From Zoogloea sp. 1C4 (GTDB lineage: Bacteria > Pseudomonadota > Gammaproteobacteria > Burkholderiales > Rhodocyclaceae): DNA of 64,000 nt. This document shows positions 20,170 through 29,058 of this stretch, piece after piece (the stretch's first letter is position 1; every line of letters starts with the position of its first letter). Position numbers and translations under genes: made by a program. The stretch spans positions 186,001 through 250,000 of the forward strand of contig NZ_SSXU01000004.1 of assembly GCF_009469605.1 (NCBI RefSeq), read 5' to 3'. The notes under the pieces were generated by a model, which was not told the origin of the DNA, made no database searches, and saw nothing but the letters and a program-made list of their open reading frames with translations.

Positions 20170-20199
20170 GCCGCACTTTACTTGCACCTTCTTTCCGCC

Positions 20200-22536
20200 A
20201 TGCGCTGGGTTCTCTACCCTCTTGCCGTCCTGCTCGGCCTCCTCGCGGTCGGCATCGCAATCGTCGCCATCGCTGTCGCCTTTGCCTGGCCCACGCTCCC
20301 GTCGCTGGAAGCCCTGACCGACTATCACCCCAAGATCCCGCTGCGCGTCTACACCGCAGACGGCGCGCTGATCGGTGAGTACGGCGAGGAGCGCCGCGCA
20401 GTGGTGCACATCCAGGATGTGCCGCCGGTCCTCAAACACGCCATCCTCGCCGCCGAGGACGACCGCTTCTACCAGCACTCGGGCGTCGACTTCCTCGGCA
20501 TCCTGCGCGCCGCGGGCGCCAACCTGGCCACCGGCGGCAAGCGCCAGGGCGCCTCGACGATCACCATGCAGGTGGCGCGCAACTTCTTCCTGACCCGCGA
20601 GAAGACGATCTCCCGCAAGCTGTACGAAATCCTCCTGGCCTTCAAGATCGAGCAGAACCTCAGCAAGGACCAGATCCTCGAGGTCTACATCAACCAGATC
20701 TTCCTCGGGCGCCGCGCCTACGGCTTCGCGGTGGCTTCCCAGACCTACTTCGGCAAACCGCTGCGTGACCTGTCGATTGCCGAAGCGGCGATGCTCGCCG
20801 GTCTGCCCAAGGCGCCGTCGGCCTACAACCCGATCGTCAACCCGAAGCGCGCCGCGCTGCGCCAGCAGTACGTGCTGCGCCGGATGACCGAACTCGGCTT
20901 CATCACCCCGACCGAACAGCAGCAGGCCATCGACACCCCGCTCAAGGTGGCCACCGGCAACAACACCGCCGGCAACCTGGATTTCGGCGGCAGCGCCGAC
21001 TACGTGGCCGAGATGGCCCGCCAGATCGCCTTCGAGCAATACCGCGAGGAGGCCTACACCCGCGGCATCAAGGTCATCACGACGATCAACAAGGCCGAGC
21101 AGGATGCCGCCTACCACGCCCTGCGGCGCGGCATCATGGATTACGACCGCCGCCACGGCTACCGGGGCGCCGAGGCTTACGTCGATCCGGCCCGCATGAA
21201 CGCCGAGCAGACCGAGACGCTGGACGAACTCCTCGCCGAAACCCCCGACTACGACGACATGCTGGCCGCCATCGTCACCAAGGTGGGCGGTGGCGCCGTC
21301 ACGGCCTACCGGTATGGCGAATCCATCAAGATCAGCGGCGAAGGCGTGCGCTTTGCATCCGCCATGCTCGGCGACAAGGCGCCGCCCAACAAGCGTATCC
21401 GCCCCGGCGCCGTGATCCGCATCACGCGAATCGACAACCACTGGGAGATCACCCAGCTACCCGAAGTCGAAGGCGCACTCGCCGCGGCCGACCCGCGAAC
21501 CGGCGCGATCCGCGCACTTGCGGGCGGATTCGACTTCAATCGCAACAAGTTCAACCACGTCACCCAGGCGTGGCGGCAGCCCGGCTCCAGCTTCAAGCCC
21601 TTCATCTACTCGGCGGCCTTCGAGAAGGGCTACGGCCCCAACAGCGTGGTGGATGACTCGCCGCTGTCCTTCCCGGCCGGCGAGACGGGCAGCCAGGCGT
21701 GGGAACCGAAGAACTACGACGGTCGCTACGATGGCCCGATCACCGTCCGCACCGCACTGGCCCGCTCCAAGAACATGGTGTCGATCCGCCTGCTCAAGTC
21801 GGTCGGCACCCGCTACGCCCAGGACTACGTCACCAAGTTCGGCTTCGACGCCGAACGCCATCCGCCCTACCTCACGATGGCGCTCGGCGCCGGCTCGGTC
21901 ACCCCGTGGCAGATGCTCCGCGGCTACTCGGTGTTTGCCAACGGCGGCTACCGCATCGAACCCTATCTGGTGAAGGAGATCCGCGATGAGGCCGGCAACG
22001 TGCTGGCGCGGGTCGACCCGCCGGTGGCCGGCGAAACCGCCGAGCGCGCCATCGACGAGCGCAATGCCTACCTGATGGATTCGATCATGAAGGACGTGGT
22101 CCGCCGCGGCACCGCCACCAAGGCGCTGGCGCTCAAGCGGGGCGATCTGGCCGGCAAGACCGGCACCACCAACGAATACGTGGACGCCTGGTTCTGCGGC
22201 TACCAGCCCACCGTGGTGGCCGTGGCGTGGATCGGCTTCGACCAGCCCAGAAAGCTCGGCAGCGGCGAGACCGGCGGCGCCGCCGCCCTGCCCATGTGGA
22301 TCAACTACATGCGAAAGGCCCTCGACGGCGTACCGGAAACCTACCCGACCGCCCCCGCCGGACTGATCCGCGTCCAGCCGACCGGCAGCACCACGGAAGA
22401 GATGATCTACAAGGAAAACCTGCCTGCCGCGCCGCCCGACGTGCCCCACGAACCGGCCAACGCGCCCCCCGCCGACGAAGCCCCCGCGCCGGCGGCAGCG
22501 CCTCAGCCGACCGCCGCCGCAGCGGCGGCCGAGTAG
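20200..22536 (+). CDS. mrcA: Penicillin-binding protein 1A (class A)
   Basis: Bifunctional peptidoglycan synthase anchored in the inner membrane. The 778 residues start with a transmembrane helix (LYPLAVLLGLLAVGIAIVAI region), then the GT51 glycosyltransferase domain with catalytic Glu86 in AAEDDRFYQHSG, an OB-like insert, and the transpeptidase domain with SSFK (Ser463), a SKN motif (ARSKNMV) and KTGTTN (Lys653). The C-terminus is a proline/alanine-rich tail. The ATG at 20200 is chosen over a TTG at 20182; neither has a clear ribosome site. Divergent from pilM as in many relatives. Confidence 0.95.
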   Translation: MRWVLYPLAVLLGLLAVGIAIVAIAVAFAWPTLPSLEALTDYHPKIPLRVYTADGALIGEYGEERRAVVHIQDVPPVLKHAILAAEDDRFYQHSGVDFLGILRAAGANLATGGKRQGASTITMQVARNFFLTREKTISRKLYEILLAFKIEQNLSKDQILEVYINQIFLGRRAYGFAVASQTYFGKPLRDLSIAEAAMLAGLPKAPSAYNPIVNPKRAALRQQYVLRRMTELGFITPTEQQQAIDTPLKVATGNNTAGNLDFGGSADYVAEMARQIAFEQYREEAYTRGIKVITTINKAEQDAAYHALRRGIMDYDRRHGYRGAEAYVDPARMNAEQTETLDELLAETPDYDDMLAAIVTKVGGGAVTAYRYGESIKISGEGVRFASAMLGDKAPPNKRIRPGAVIRITRIDNHWEITQLPEVEGALAAADPRTGAIRALAGGFDFNRNKFNHVTQAWRQPGSSFKPFIYSAAFEKGYGPNSVVDDSPLSFPAGETGSQAWEPKNYDGRYDGPITVRTALARSKNMVSIRLLKSVGTRYAQDYVTKFGFDAERHPPYLTMALGAGSVTPWQMLRGYSVFANGGYRIEPYLVKEIRDEAGNVLARVDPPVAGETAERAIDERNAYLMDSIMKDVVRRGTATKALALKRGDLAGKTGTTNEYVDAWFCGYQPTVVAVAWIGFDQPRKLGSGETGGAAALPMWINYMRKALDGVPETYPTAPAGLIRVQPTGSTTEEMIYKENLPAAPPDVPHEPANAPPADEAPAPAAAPQPTAAAAAAE

Positions 22537-22548
22537 CCCCCGCGAAGC

Positions 22549-22573
22549 CCGGTCAGCCCGCCAGGCTGACCGG
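22549..22573. other. Perfect hairpin between the convergent PBP1A gene and cyaY
   Basis: CCGGTCAGCC (22549-22558) and GGCTGACCGG (22564-22573) form a 10-bp perfect stem with a 5-nt loop. It lies at the junction of two convergent genes and overlaps the last codons of cyaY. There is no T-run on either side, so it is a stem-loop that may slow polymerase or protect 3' ends, not a clear intrinsic terminator. Confidence 0.45.
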
Positions 22574-22873
22574 CTCGCCGGCCTGTTCCGTCATGCAGCG
22601 GGACAGCACCGCGTAGAAATCCGCCCCGTCCCGCGTCCCCAGCCAGCGCCCGCCTTCCGGCCGGAAGTGAAAGCCGCCAGACTTTGCCGCCAGCCAGATC
22701 TCCCGCGCCGCCGTGTGGCGATTGACGATGATCTTGGTGCCGTTTTCAAACTCCAGCTCGACGATCCCGCCGGGCTTCAGTTCGTAATCGAAATCCAGGT
22801 CGCACTTGTCCAGCAACCCTTCCAGGCGGGCCAGTTCGGCATCCGCCAGTGCGTTGAAATCTGCTTCGTTCAT
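22553..22873 (-). CDS. cyaY: Iron donor protein CyaY (frataxin homologue)
   Basis: Small acidic iron-binding protein that modulates iron-sulfur cluster assembly by IscS. The 106 residues show the frataxin fold pattern: acidic first helix (MNEADFNALADAELARLEG, then DKCDLDFDYE), the strand GGIVELEFENGTKIIVNRH, and WLAAKSGGFHF. Length and order match the bacterial family. Divergent from lptM and lysA, a common proteobacterial arrangement. Confidence 0.95.
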   Translation of the reverse strand: MNEADFNALADAELARLEGLLDKCDLDFDYELKPGGIVELEFENGTKIIVNRHTAAREIWLAAKSGGFHFRPEGGRWLGTRDGADFYAVLSRCMTEQAGEPVSLAG

Positions 22874-22920
22874 CGCCGTCTCCGTTGATCTGTTAACATT
22901 CCCGTTTTTGCGCGGAATCC

Positions 22921-23118
22921 ATGCGAAACATCGCCATTGCCGCCGCGGCCTGCGGCCTGCTCGTGCTGGGCGGATGCGGCATCAAGGGGCCGCTGTACAT
23001 GCCGCAGCCCCCCAAACCGGCCGCCAAACCCGCACCCAAGCCCGTTCCCGCCCCGGCCGCCACCCCGGCGCCGGGCGCCGATCATAACAAACCCGCCTCC
23101 CAGGACTCTGCCCAATGA
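22921..23118 (+). CDS. lptM: LPS translocon maturation chaperone LptM (YifL-like lipoprotein)
   Basis: A 65-residue lipoprotein: short signal peptide, lipobox LLVLGGC, then the hallmark GIKGPLYMP, and a Pro/Ala/Lys-rich tail. In E. coli LptM assists disulfide maturation of LptD. The stop overlaps the lysA start by four bases (ATGA), the usual lptM-lysA arrangement. Confidence 0.92.
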   Translation: MRNIAIAAAACGLLVLGGCGIKGPLYMPQPPKPAAKPAPKPVPAPAATPAPGADHNKPASQDSAQ

Positions 23119-24377
23119 CGCTCGCCCTGCCCGTGCCGACGCTTGCCGCCGGCCCCGCCGGCCTGACCCTCGAAGGGGTCGCCCTCGCAGACATCGCCGC
23201 CCAGTTCGGCACCCCGACCTACGTTTACTCCCGCGCCGCCCTCACCGCCGCCTTCAACGCCTATCAGCAGGCCCTCGGCCTGCGCAAGTCGCTGGTGTGC
23301 TACGCGGTCAAGGCCAACTCCAGCCTCGGCATCCTGTCGGTGTTCGCCAAGCTGGGCGCCGGTTTCGACATCGTCTCGGGCGGCGAACTCGCCCGCGTAC
23401 TGGCCGCCGGTGGTGACGCCGGCAAGGTGATCTTCTCGGGCGTCGGCAAGACCCGCGACGAGATGCGCTACGCGCTCGAATCAGGCATCGGCTGTTTCAA
23501 CGTCGAATCCGCCGCCGAGCTCGACCGCCTCGCCGAAGTGGCCGCCAGCATGGGCAAGCGTGCGCCGATCGCCTTCCGCGTCAATCCGGACGTGAACCCC
23601 AACACCCACCCCTACATCTCGACCGGCCTGCGCAGCAACAAGTTCGGCGTGGCCTTCACCGAGGCGCTCGACCTGTACCGCAAGGCCAGCAAGCTTCCGA
23701 ACATCGAGATCTCCGGCATCGACTGCCACATCGGCTCCCAGCTCCTCGACCCGGCGCCGATGGCCGAAGCCGCCGAGAAGATCCTCGGCCTGGTGGATCA
23801 GCTCGGCCGCGAAGGCATCAAGCTCGACCACATCGACCTGGGCGGCGGTCTTGGCATCCGCTACCGCGACGAAGAGCCGCCCACCCCCACCGAGTACCTC
23901 GCCCCGCTGCTGGCCCGCTTCGAAGGCCGCGACGAAGCCCTGTGCTTCGAGCCGGGCCGCTCGCTGGTGGGCAACGCCGGCCTGCTGCTCACGCGCGTCG
24001 AATACCTCAAGCCCGGCGTCGAGAAGAACTTCGCCATCATCGACGCGGCGATGAACGACCTCGCCCGCCCGGCGCTGTACGACGCCTACCACGAGATCGT
24101 CGCCGTTGCCCCGCGCAACCTGCCCGCCACCCGCTACGAAGTGGTCGGCCCGATCTGCGAGAGCGGCGACTTCCTCGGCCACGACCGCGACCTGTCGGTC
24201 GAAACCGGCGACCTGCTGGCGATCCTCTCCGCCGGCGCCTACGGCATGACCATGAGCTCCAACTACAACACCCGCCCCCGCGCCGCCGAGGTGCTGGTGG
24301 ATGGCAACGAGGTTCATGTCATCCGCGAGCGGGAAACCCTCGAGCACCTCCTGAAGGGCGAACGCCCGCTGCCCTGA
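23115..24377 (+). CDS. lysA: Diaminopimelate decarboxylase
   Basis: Last step of lysine synthesis: decarboxylates meso-diaminopimelate with PLP. The 420-residue fold-III enzyme has the PLP lysine K66 in CYAVKANSS, the phosphate-binding GGGLGIRY, the substrate block CESGDFLG and the C-terminal GAYGMTMSSNYNTRPR. Coupled to lptM upstream; the efflux genes follow 35 bp downstream on the same strand. Confidence 0.97.
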   Translation: MTLALPVPTLAAGPAGLTLEGVALADIAAQFGTPTYVYSRAALTAAFNAYQQALGLRKSLVCYAVKANSSLGILSVFAKLGAGFDIVSGGELARVLAAGGDAGKVIFSGVGKTRDEMRYALESGIGCFNVESAAELDRLAEVAASMGKRAPIAFRVNPDVNPNTHPYISTGLRSNKFGVAFTEALDLYRKASKLPNIEISGIDCHIGSQLLDPAPMAEAAEKILGLVDQLGREGIKLDHIDLGGGLGIRYRDEEPPTPTEYLAPLLARFEGRDEALCFEPGRSLVGNAGLLLTRVEYLKPGVEKNFAIIDAAMNDLARPALYDAYHEIVAVAPRNLPATRYEVVGPICESGDFLGHDRDLSVETGDLLAILSAGAYGMTMSSNYNTRPRAAEVLVDGNEVHVIRERETLEHLLKGERPLP

Positions 24378-24412
24378 TCCCGCCCACACCGGCCAGTCCG
24401 ACGTCACCGACC

Positions 24413-25525
24413 ATGCGTTCAGTTCCCTGCATCGCCTTGTTCCTTGCCATCGGACTCGCCGGCTGTGGCGACAAGCAGGCGCCTGCGGCCAGCAAGCCGT
24501 CCGGCCCGGCAGCCACCCCGGTCACCGCCTTCAAGGCCGCCAGCATCGCGCTGGACGTGACCGAAAACACCCTGGGCACGCTTGAGGCGCTGGTCGACCC
24601 GAAGATCGGCGCCGAAGTGGCCGGACGCGTCACCAACGTGATCGCCCACGGCGGCGACCACGTGAAGAAGGGCCAGCGTCTCGCCGAGCTCGACCCCACC
24701 GACTTCCAGATCCAGGGCCAGACCGACGCGGCCGAGATCACCCGCCTCGAATCCCTCGTCGCCCAGGCCGAACGCTTTGCCGAGCGCCAGCAGAACCTCG
24801 TCGCCAAGGGCTTCATCTCGCGTAACGGCGCCGACGACGCCCTCGCCCAGCGCGACGCCCTGCGCGCCCAGCTGGCCACCGCCCGCGCCAGAAGCGGCAG
24901 CAGCCGCAGCAACCTCGCCCGCACCAAGGTGGTTGCGCCGGTGGATGGCATCATCGAAACCCAGATCGTCTCACCGGGCGATTATGTAAAGGTGGGCGAC
25001 CCGCTGTTCAAGCTGGTCTCCAACCGGGTGCTGCGCGCCCACCTTCCGTTTCCCGAATCCGCCGCCGGGCGCATCCGCCCCGGCCAGACGGTGCGCCTCG
25101 GCCTGCCCCACCAGCCGGGCAAGGTCGTCACCGGCGTGGTGGAGGACGTGAAGCCCACCATCAACGATCTGTCCCGCGCCATCGACGTGCAGGTGCGCCT
25201 CGACAACGACGGCTCCATGCTCTCGGGCGGCACCGTCAACGCCGCCATCGTCACCGGCCAGAAACCCGCCGCGGTGGTGGTGCCCGAGCAGAGCGTGGTG
25301 CTGCGCCCGGCCGGCAAGGTGGTCTATGTGATCGCCGACGGCAAGGCCAGCCAGCGGATCGTCGAGACCGGCGTCAAGCAGGACGGTCGGATCGAGATCG
25401 TCAAGGGCCTGGCCAGCGGTGAAACCATCGTCGAGGACGGCGCCGGCTTCCTCACCGACGGCGCCCCGGTCAGCATCAAGACACCCGCCGCCACCAAGGC
25501 CGCAGCCCCCGCCGCCAAGCCATGA
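24413..25525 (+). CDS. RND efflux membrane fusion (adaptor) lipoprotein
   Basis: Periplasmic adaptor of an RND pump. The 370-residue precursor has a signal sequence with lipobox IGLAGC, a biotinyl-lipoyl half-motif (GAEVAGRVTNVIAHGGDHV), an alpha-helical hairpin, and the second lipoyl half and beta-barrel (VVAPVDGIIETQIVSPGDYV). Its stop overlaps the pump gene by four bases. No TolC-like outer-membrane factor follows, so it presumably borrows one. Substrate not predictable. Confidence 0.92.
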   Translation: MRSVPCIALFLAIGLAGCGDKQAPAASKPSGPAATPVTAFKAASIALDVTENTLGTLEALVDPKIGAEVAGRVTNVIAHGGDHVKKGQRLAELDPTDFQIQGQTDAAEITRLESLVAQAERFAERQQNLVAKGFISRNGADDALAQRDALRAQLATARARSGSSRSNLARTKVVAPVDGIIETQIVSPGDYVKVGDPLFKLVSNRVLRAHLPFPESAAGRIRPGQTVRLGLPHQPGKVVTGVVEDVKPTINDLSRAIDVQVRLDNDGSMLSGGTVNAAIVTGQKPAAVVVPEQSVVLRPAGKVVYVIADGKASQRIVETGVKQDGRIEIVKGLASGETIVEDGAGFLTDGAPVSIKTPAATKAAAPAAKP

Positions 25526-28500
25526 CCCTGCCCGAGCTGTCCATCAAGCGCCACGTGCTGGCGTGGATGATGAGCGCCGTGCTGGTGCTCGTCGGCATCA
25601 TCGGCTACCAGCGGGTCGGGATGGACCGCTATCCCTACATCGAATTCCCGGTCATCTCGATCACCACCACGCTGAAGGGCGCCAACCCGGACATCGTCGA
25701 TTCGAGCATCACCAATGTCATCGAATCCGCCGTGAACAGCGTGCCGGGCATCGAGCACGTGCAGTCCACCTCGTCGCCGGGCGTATCCACCGTCAACATC
25801 ACCTTCTCGCTGGAGAAGAAGGTGGACGTGGCCTTCAACGAGGTGCAGTCGAAGGTCAATCAGGTGCTGCGCCGGCTGCCCAAGGACGTGGACCCGCCGG
25901 TGGTGGCCAAGGTCGAGACCAACGCCCAGCCGGTGATGTGGCTGGCGCTGCAGGGCGACCGCACCCAGCAGCAGCTCAACCAGTACGCCATCAACACCCT
26001 TAAAAAGCGCCTCGAGACCATCGACGGCGTGGGCGAAGTGCGTATCGGCGGGCGGCGCGACCGCACCATCCGGGTCAATCTGCTGCCCGACCGGATGGCT
26101 GCCCACAAGATCACCGCCCAGGACATCACCGACGCCTTCGCCAAGGAGCACGTCCAGCTGGCCGGCGGTTTCGTGGTGGGCAAGACCACCGAGAGCCTGG
26201 TCAAGCTCGATCTGGAATTCCACCAGGTGGAGCAGCTCAGGGAGCTCGTCCTGGCCTGGCGCGAGAAGGCGCCGGTGCGCCTGGGCGATGTTGCAGAGAT
26301 CGAGGACGGCCTCACCGACAACCGCCAGCTCGCCCGCTTCAACGGCAAGACCACCGTGGGCCTTGGCATGGTGAAGATCGCCAACGCCAACACCGTGGCG
26401 ATCACCGAGCGCATCCAGGAACGCCTCGACCGCGATCTGCGCCCCATGCTGCCGCCGGGGATGACGCTCTCCGTCGTCTCCAACGACGCGGTGTTCATCC
26501 TCGAGATCGTGCAATCCCTCAAGGAACACCTGATCGAGGGCACCCTGCTGGCCGCGCTGGTGGTGTGGATCTTCCTGCGCTCGGTGCGCTCCACCCTCAT
26601 CATCTCGCTGGCGATCCCGGTGTCGCTGCTGGGCGCCATCGCGGTGATCTACTTCGCAGGCTTCACCCTCAACTCCCTCACGATGCTGGCGCTGCTGCTG
26701 CTGATCGGGGTGGTGGTGGACGACGCCATCGTGGTGCTGGAAAACATCTTCCGCCACCGGGAAGAGCTCGACCCCGACCCGGTCTCGGCGGCCGTCAATG
26801 GCAGCAACGAGGTGGTCTTCGCGGTGATGGCGGCCACCCTGTCGCTGGTGTGCATCTTCGCGCCGGTGGCCTTCATCTCGGGGATCATCGGGCAGTTCTT
26901 CCGCAGCTTTGCGCTGGTGGTCACCTTTGGCGTGCTGGTGTCGCTGTTCGTCTCGCTCACCCTCACGCCCATGCTGTGCTCGCGCTACCTCAAGGTGGAA
27001 AAGCAGCACGGCCCGATCTACCGCTTCTTCGACCGCGTTTTCGAGGGCCTGGACGCGCTCTACGTGCACCTGCTGGAGGCCGCCCTCACCCACCGCCTGT
27101 GGGTGCTGCTGGCGACCCTGGCGGTGGTCGGGTCGAGTGCCTTCTTCTTCGCCAACGTGGGCAAGGCCTTCGCGCCTGAGCAGGACGAGGGGCGCTTCCT
27201 GGTGTCGCTGCGCACACCGCTGGGTTCGAGCATCGACTACACCGACAGCAAGCTGAAGGAAGTGGAGGCCATTCTCGACCGTCATCCCGAGGTGCGCTCC
27301 GAGTTCGCGCTGATCGGCCTCGGCACCGCCGGGCAGGTGAACCAGGGCACGGTGGTGGTGCGCATGGCGCCGCGGGAGGAGCGCACCGTCAAGCAGCAGG
27401 ACATCATCCCGCTGCTGCGCAAGGAGTTCGCCCAGATCGCCGGCGCGCGTGTGTTCGCCGCGCCTTACCCGATGGTCCAGGGCCAGCGGGGCGAGCCGCT
27501 GCAGTTCGTGCTCACCGGCGAGAACCTGCAGGAGCTCGGCCGCCACGCCGTGGCCCTGCAGAAGAAGCTCACCGCGATGCCCGGCATCGGACGGATGGAC
27601 ACCGACCTGCAGCTCGACCTGCCCCAGCTGATCTTCGCGCCGGACCGCCTGCGCATCGCCGACGCCGGCCTCACCACCCAGGACGTGGCGCTGGCCATCA
27701 ACATGCTCACCGGCGGCGTGGACATCGCCAAATACAACGACGAACCGGGCGACGGCCAGCGCTACGACATCCGCGTGAAGGCCAGGGAAGGCACCTTCAC
27801 CCAGCCAGCCGATCTTTCGAAGATCTTCCTGCGCAACAAGGGCGGCGAGCTGGTGCGCCTGGATAGCGTGGCGGGCTTCCGCGAGGCCCTGGGCCCCGCC
27901 ATCGTCGGCCGCTTTGATCTCCAGTACGCCGCCACCTTCTTCGCCACCCCCACCCTGCCCCTGGGCGAGGCGGTGGAGGTGGTCAAGGCCACCGCCGCCG
28001 AGTTGCTGCCCACCGGCTACCAGGTCAAGCTGATCGGCCAGGCCGAGGAGTTCGGCAAGACCCAGAAGTACATGAGCTTCACCTTCGCCCTGGCCATGAC
28101 CCTGCTCTACATGGTGCTCGCCAGCCAGTTCAACAGCTTCCTGCAGCCGGCCATCGTGATGCTGGCCCAGCCCCTGGCCATCGTCGGCGGCGTGGCGGCC
28201 CTGTGGCTCACCGGGCAGACCCTCAACATCTACTCGATGATCGGGCTGGTGCTGCTGATCGGGCTGGTGGCCAAGAACTCCATCCTGCTGGTGGATCTCA
28301 CCAACCAGCGCCGCGCCGACGGCCTCAAGGTGGACGCCGCCCTGCGCAACGCCTGCCCGATCCGGATGCGCCCGGTGCTGATGACGTCCATGACGGTGAT
28401 CCTCGCCCTCGCCCCGGCCGCGGCCGGTTTTGGCGCCGGCAACGAGACCAACCAGCCGCTGGCCATCGCGGTGATCGGCGGCATGATCAGCTCCACCCTG

Positions 28501-28593
28501 CTCACCCTGGTGGTGGTGCCGGCGGTGTATTCGCTGGTCGAAGGCTGGCGCGAACGCCGCGCCGCCACCCGCGAAGGCCAGGCGCCGGCCTGA
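25522..28593 (+). CDS. RND efflux transporter permease (HAE1/AcrB-like)
   Basis: Proton-driven inner-membrane pump of 1023 residues. Domain order is one transmembrane helix, a large periplasmic loop, five helices, a second loop and six helices. The TM4 proton-relay acids are visible in GVVVDDAIVVLENIFRH, and VARNSI-type TM10 residues appear as GLVAKNSILLVDL. Start overlaps the adaptor gene stop (ATGA), so the two form one unit. Sequence cannot tell drugs from metals, though the paired TM4 aspartates favour the hydrophobic/amphiphilic efflux group. Confidence 0.94.
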   Translation: MTLPELSIKRHVLAWMMSAVLVLVGIIGYQRVGMDRYPYIEFPVISITTTLKGANPDIVDSSITNVIESAVNSVPGIEHVQSTSSPGVSTVNITFSLEKKVDVAFNEVQSKVNQVLRRLPKDVDPPVVAKVETNAQPVMWLALQGDRTQQQLNQYAINTLKKRLETIDGVGEVRIGGRRDRTIRVNLLPDRMAAHKITAQDITDAFAKEHVQLAGGFVVGKTTESLVKLDLEFHQVEQLRELVLAWREKAPVRLGDVAEIEDGLTDNRQLARFNGKTTVGLGMVKIANANTVAITERIQERLDRDLRPMLPPGMTLSVVSNDAVFILEIVQSLKEHLIEGTLLAALVVWIFLRSVRSTLIISLAIPVSLLGAIAVIYFAGFTLNSLTMLALLLLIGVVVDDAIVVLENIFRHREELDPDPVSAAVNGSNEVVFAVMAATLSLVCIFAPVAFISGIIGQFFRSFALVVTFGVLVSLFVSLTLTPMLCSRYLKVEKQHGPIYRFFDRVFEGLDALYVHLLEAALTHRLWVLLATLAVVGSSAFFFANVGKAFAPEQDEGRFLVSLRTPLGSSIDYTDSKLKEVEAILDRHPEVRSEFALIGLGTAGQVNQGTVVVRMAPREERTVKQQDIIPLLRKEFAQIAGARVFAAPYPMVQGQRGEPLQFVLTGENLQELGRHAVALQKKLTAMPGIGRMDTDLQLDLPQLIFAPDRLRIADAGLTTQDVALAINMLTGGVDIAKYNDEPGDGQRYDIRVKAREGTFTQPADLSKIFLRNKGGELVRLDSVAGFREALGPAIVGRFDLQYAATFFATPTLPLGEAVEVVKATAAELLPTGYQVKLIGQAEEFGKTQKYMSFTFALAMTLLYMVLASQFNSFLQPAIVMLAQPLAIVGGVAALWLTGQTLNIYSMIGLVLLIGLVAKNSILLVDLTNQRRADGLKVDAALRNACPIRMRPVLMTSMTVILALAPAAAGFGAGNETNQPLAIAVIGGMISSTLLTLVVVPAVYSLVEGWRERRAATREGQAPA

Positions 28594-28600
28594 GCTGAGC

Positions 28601-28675
28601 CCCGGAGTATCTCCGGGATAGTCGCGAGTATCTCGGAGATACTCGCGAGCACCTCGCGGATAGATCGTCCTATCC
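28601..28675. repeat. Cluster of three GATA-type palindromes
   Basis: Immediately after the efflux gene come three inverted repeats in 75 bp. First, CCCGGAG/CTCCGGG with TAT between (28601-28617). Second, 13-bp perfect arms TCGCGAGTATCTC and GAGATACTCGCGA around one G (28622-28648). Third, GGATAG/CTATCC (28658-28675). The word GATACTCGCGAG recurs at 29020-29031 and GGGATAGTCGCG occurs at both 28615 and 28912. This opens the only non-coding stretch over 300 bp in the window (28594-29058), which holds no credible gene. No T-run follows, so these are not simple terminators. Confidence 0.75.
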
Positions 28676-28700
28676 CGGAGTCCCGGCCGACAAACGCCAG

Positions 28701-28914
28701 GACAGGATGGTCCGGTCTCCGAGTCTCTCCCGTGCTGCAAAAAGCAGCACCCGACAAGCTCGCCGAATGGACAGGTCTATCTCAAAGCCCCAGGCGAGCA
28801 TCTCCCGGACAGGATGGTTCAGTCTCAAAGTCCCGCCCGAGCTGCAAAGAGCAGCACTCGACAAGCTCACCGAATGGACGGGTCGGTCTCAAAGCCCAAC
28901 GGGAGGATCTTCGG
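28701..28914. repeat. Two-copy 107-bp imperfect tandem repeat
   Basis: Copy A (28701-28807) and copy B (28808-28914) both begin GACAGGATGG and align end to end without gaps; I count 19 mismatches in 107 positions, about 82% identity. Each copy holds a small hairpin (GCTGC/GCAGC around an A-rich loop) and then a block ending in GACAAGCTC and CGAATGGAC. That block looks like the dispersed intergenic repeats with a GAGCTTGTCGA core that I recall from many GC-rich Proteobacteria. An open frame crosses both copies, but its translation shows no protein features. Confidence 0.8.
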
Positions 28915-28937
28915 GATAGTCGCGGCCCTTCCTGCAG

Positions 28938-28955
28938 GTCGGGCTTCAGCCCGAC
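28938..28955. repeat. REP-like hairpin
   Basis: GTCGGGCT and AGCCCGAC form a perfect 8-bp stem around the two bases TC. This is a common form of repetitive extragenic palindrome in pseudomonads and relatives. It lies in the same convergent intergenic region as the tandem repeat. Confidence 0.6.
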
Positions 28956-29058
28956 AGACTCAGCCGGGCAGTAACAAAGTCGCCCCGAGCACCACGGCGA
29001 CACTCGCGACGGGCCCGCGGATACTCGCGAGCAGCGATGCGGGGCCGACGAGGGAGGA

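Noticed and set aside
25324-28740. A 1138-codon open frame on the minus strand opposite the RND pump genes.
   Set aside because: Composition is that of an antisense shadow (His/Gly/Asp/Gln-rich), with no recognisable motif. The plus strand encodes an intact RND permease.
28707-28919. An open frame of 70 codons through the 107-bp repeats.
   Set aside because: It exists only because the repeat length and sequence lack stops in that frame. The protein is low-complexity and lacks a ribosome site.
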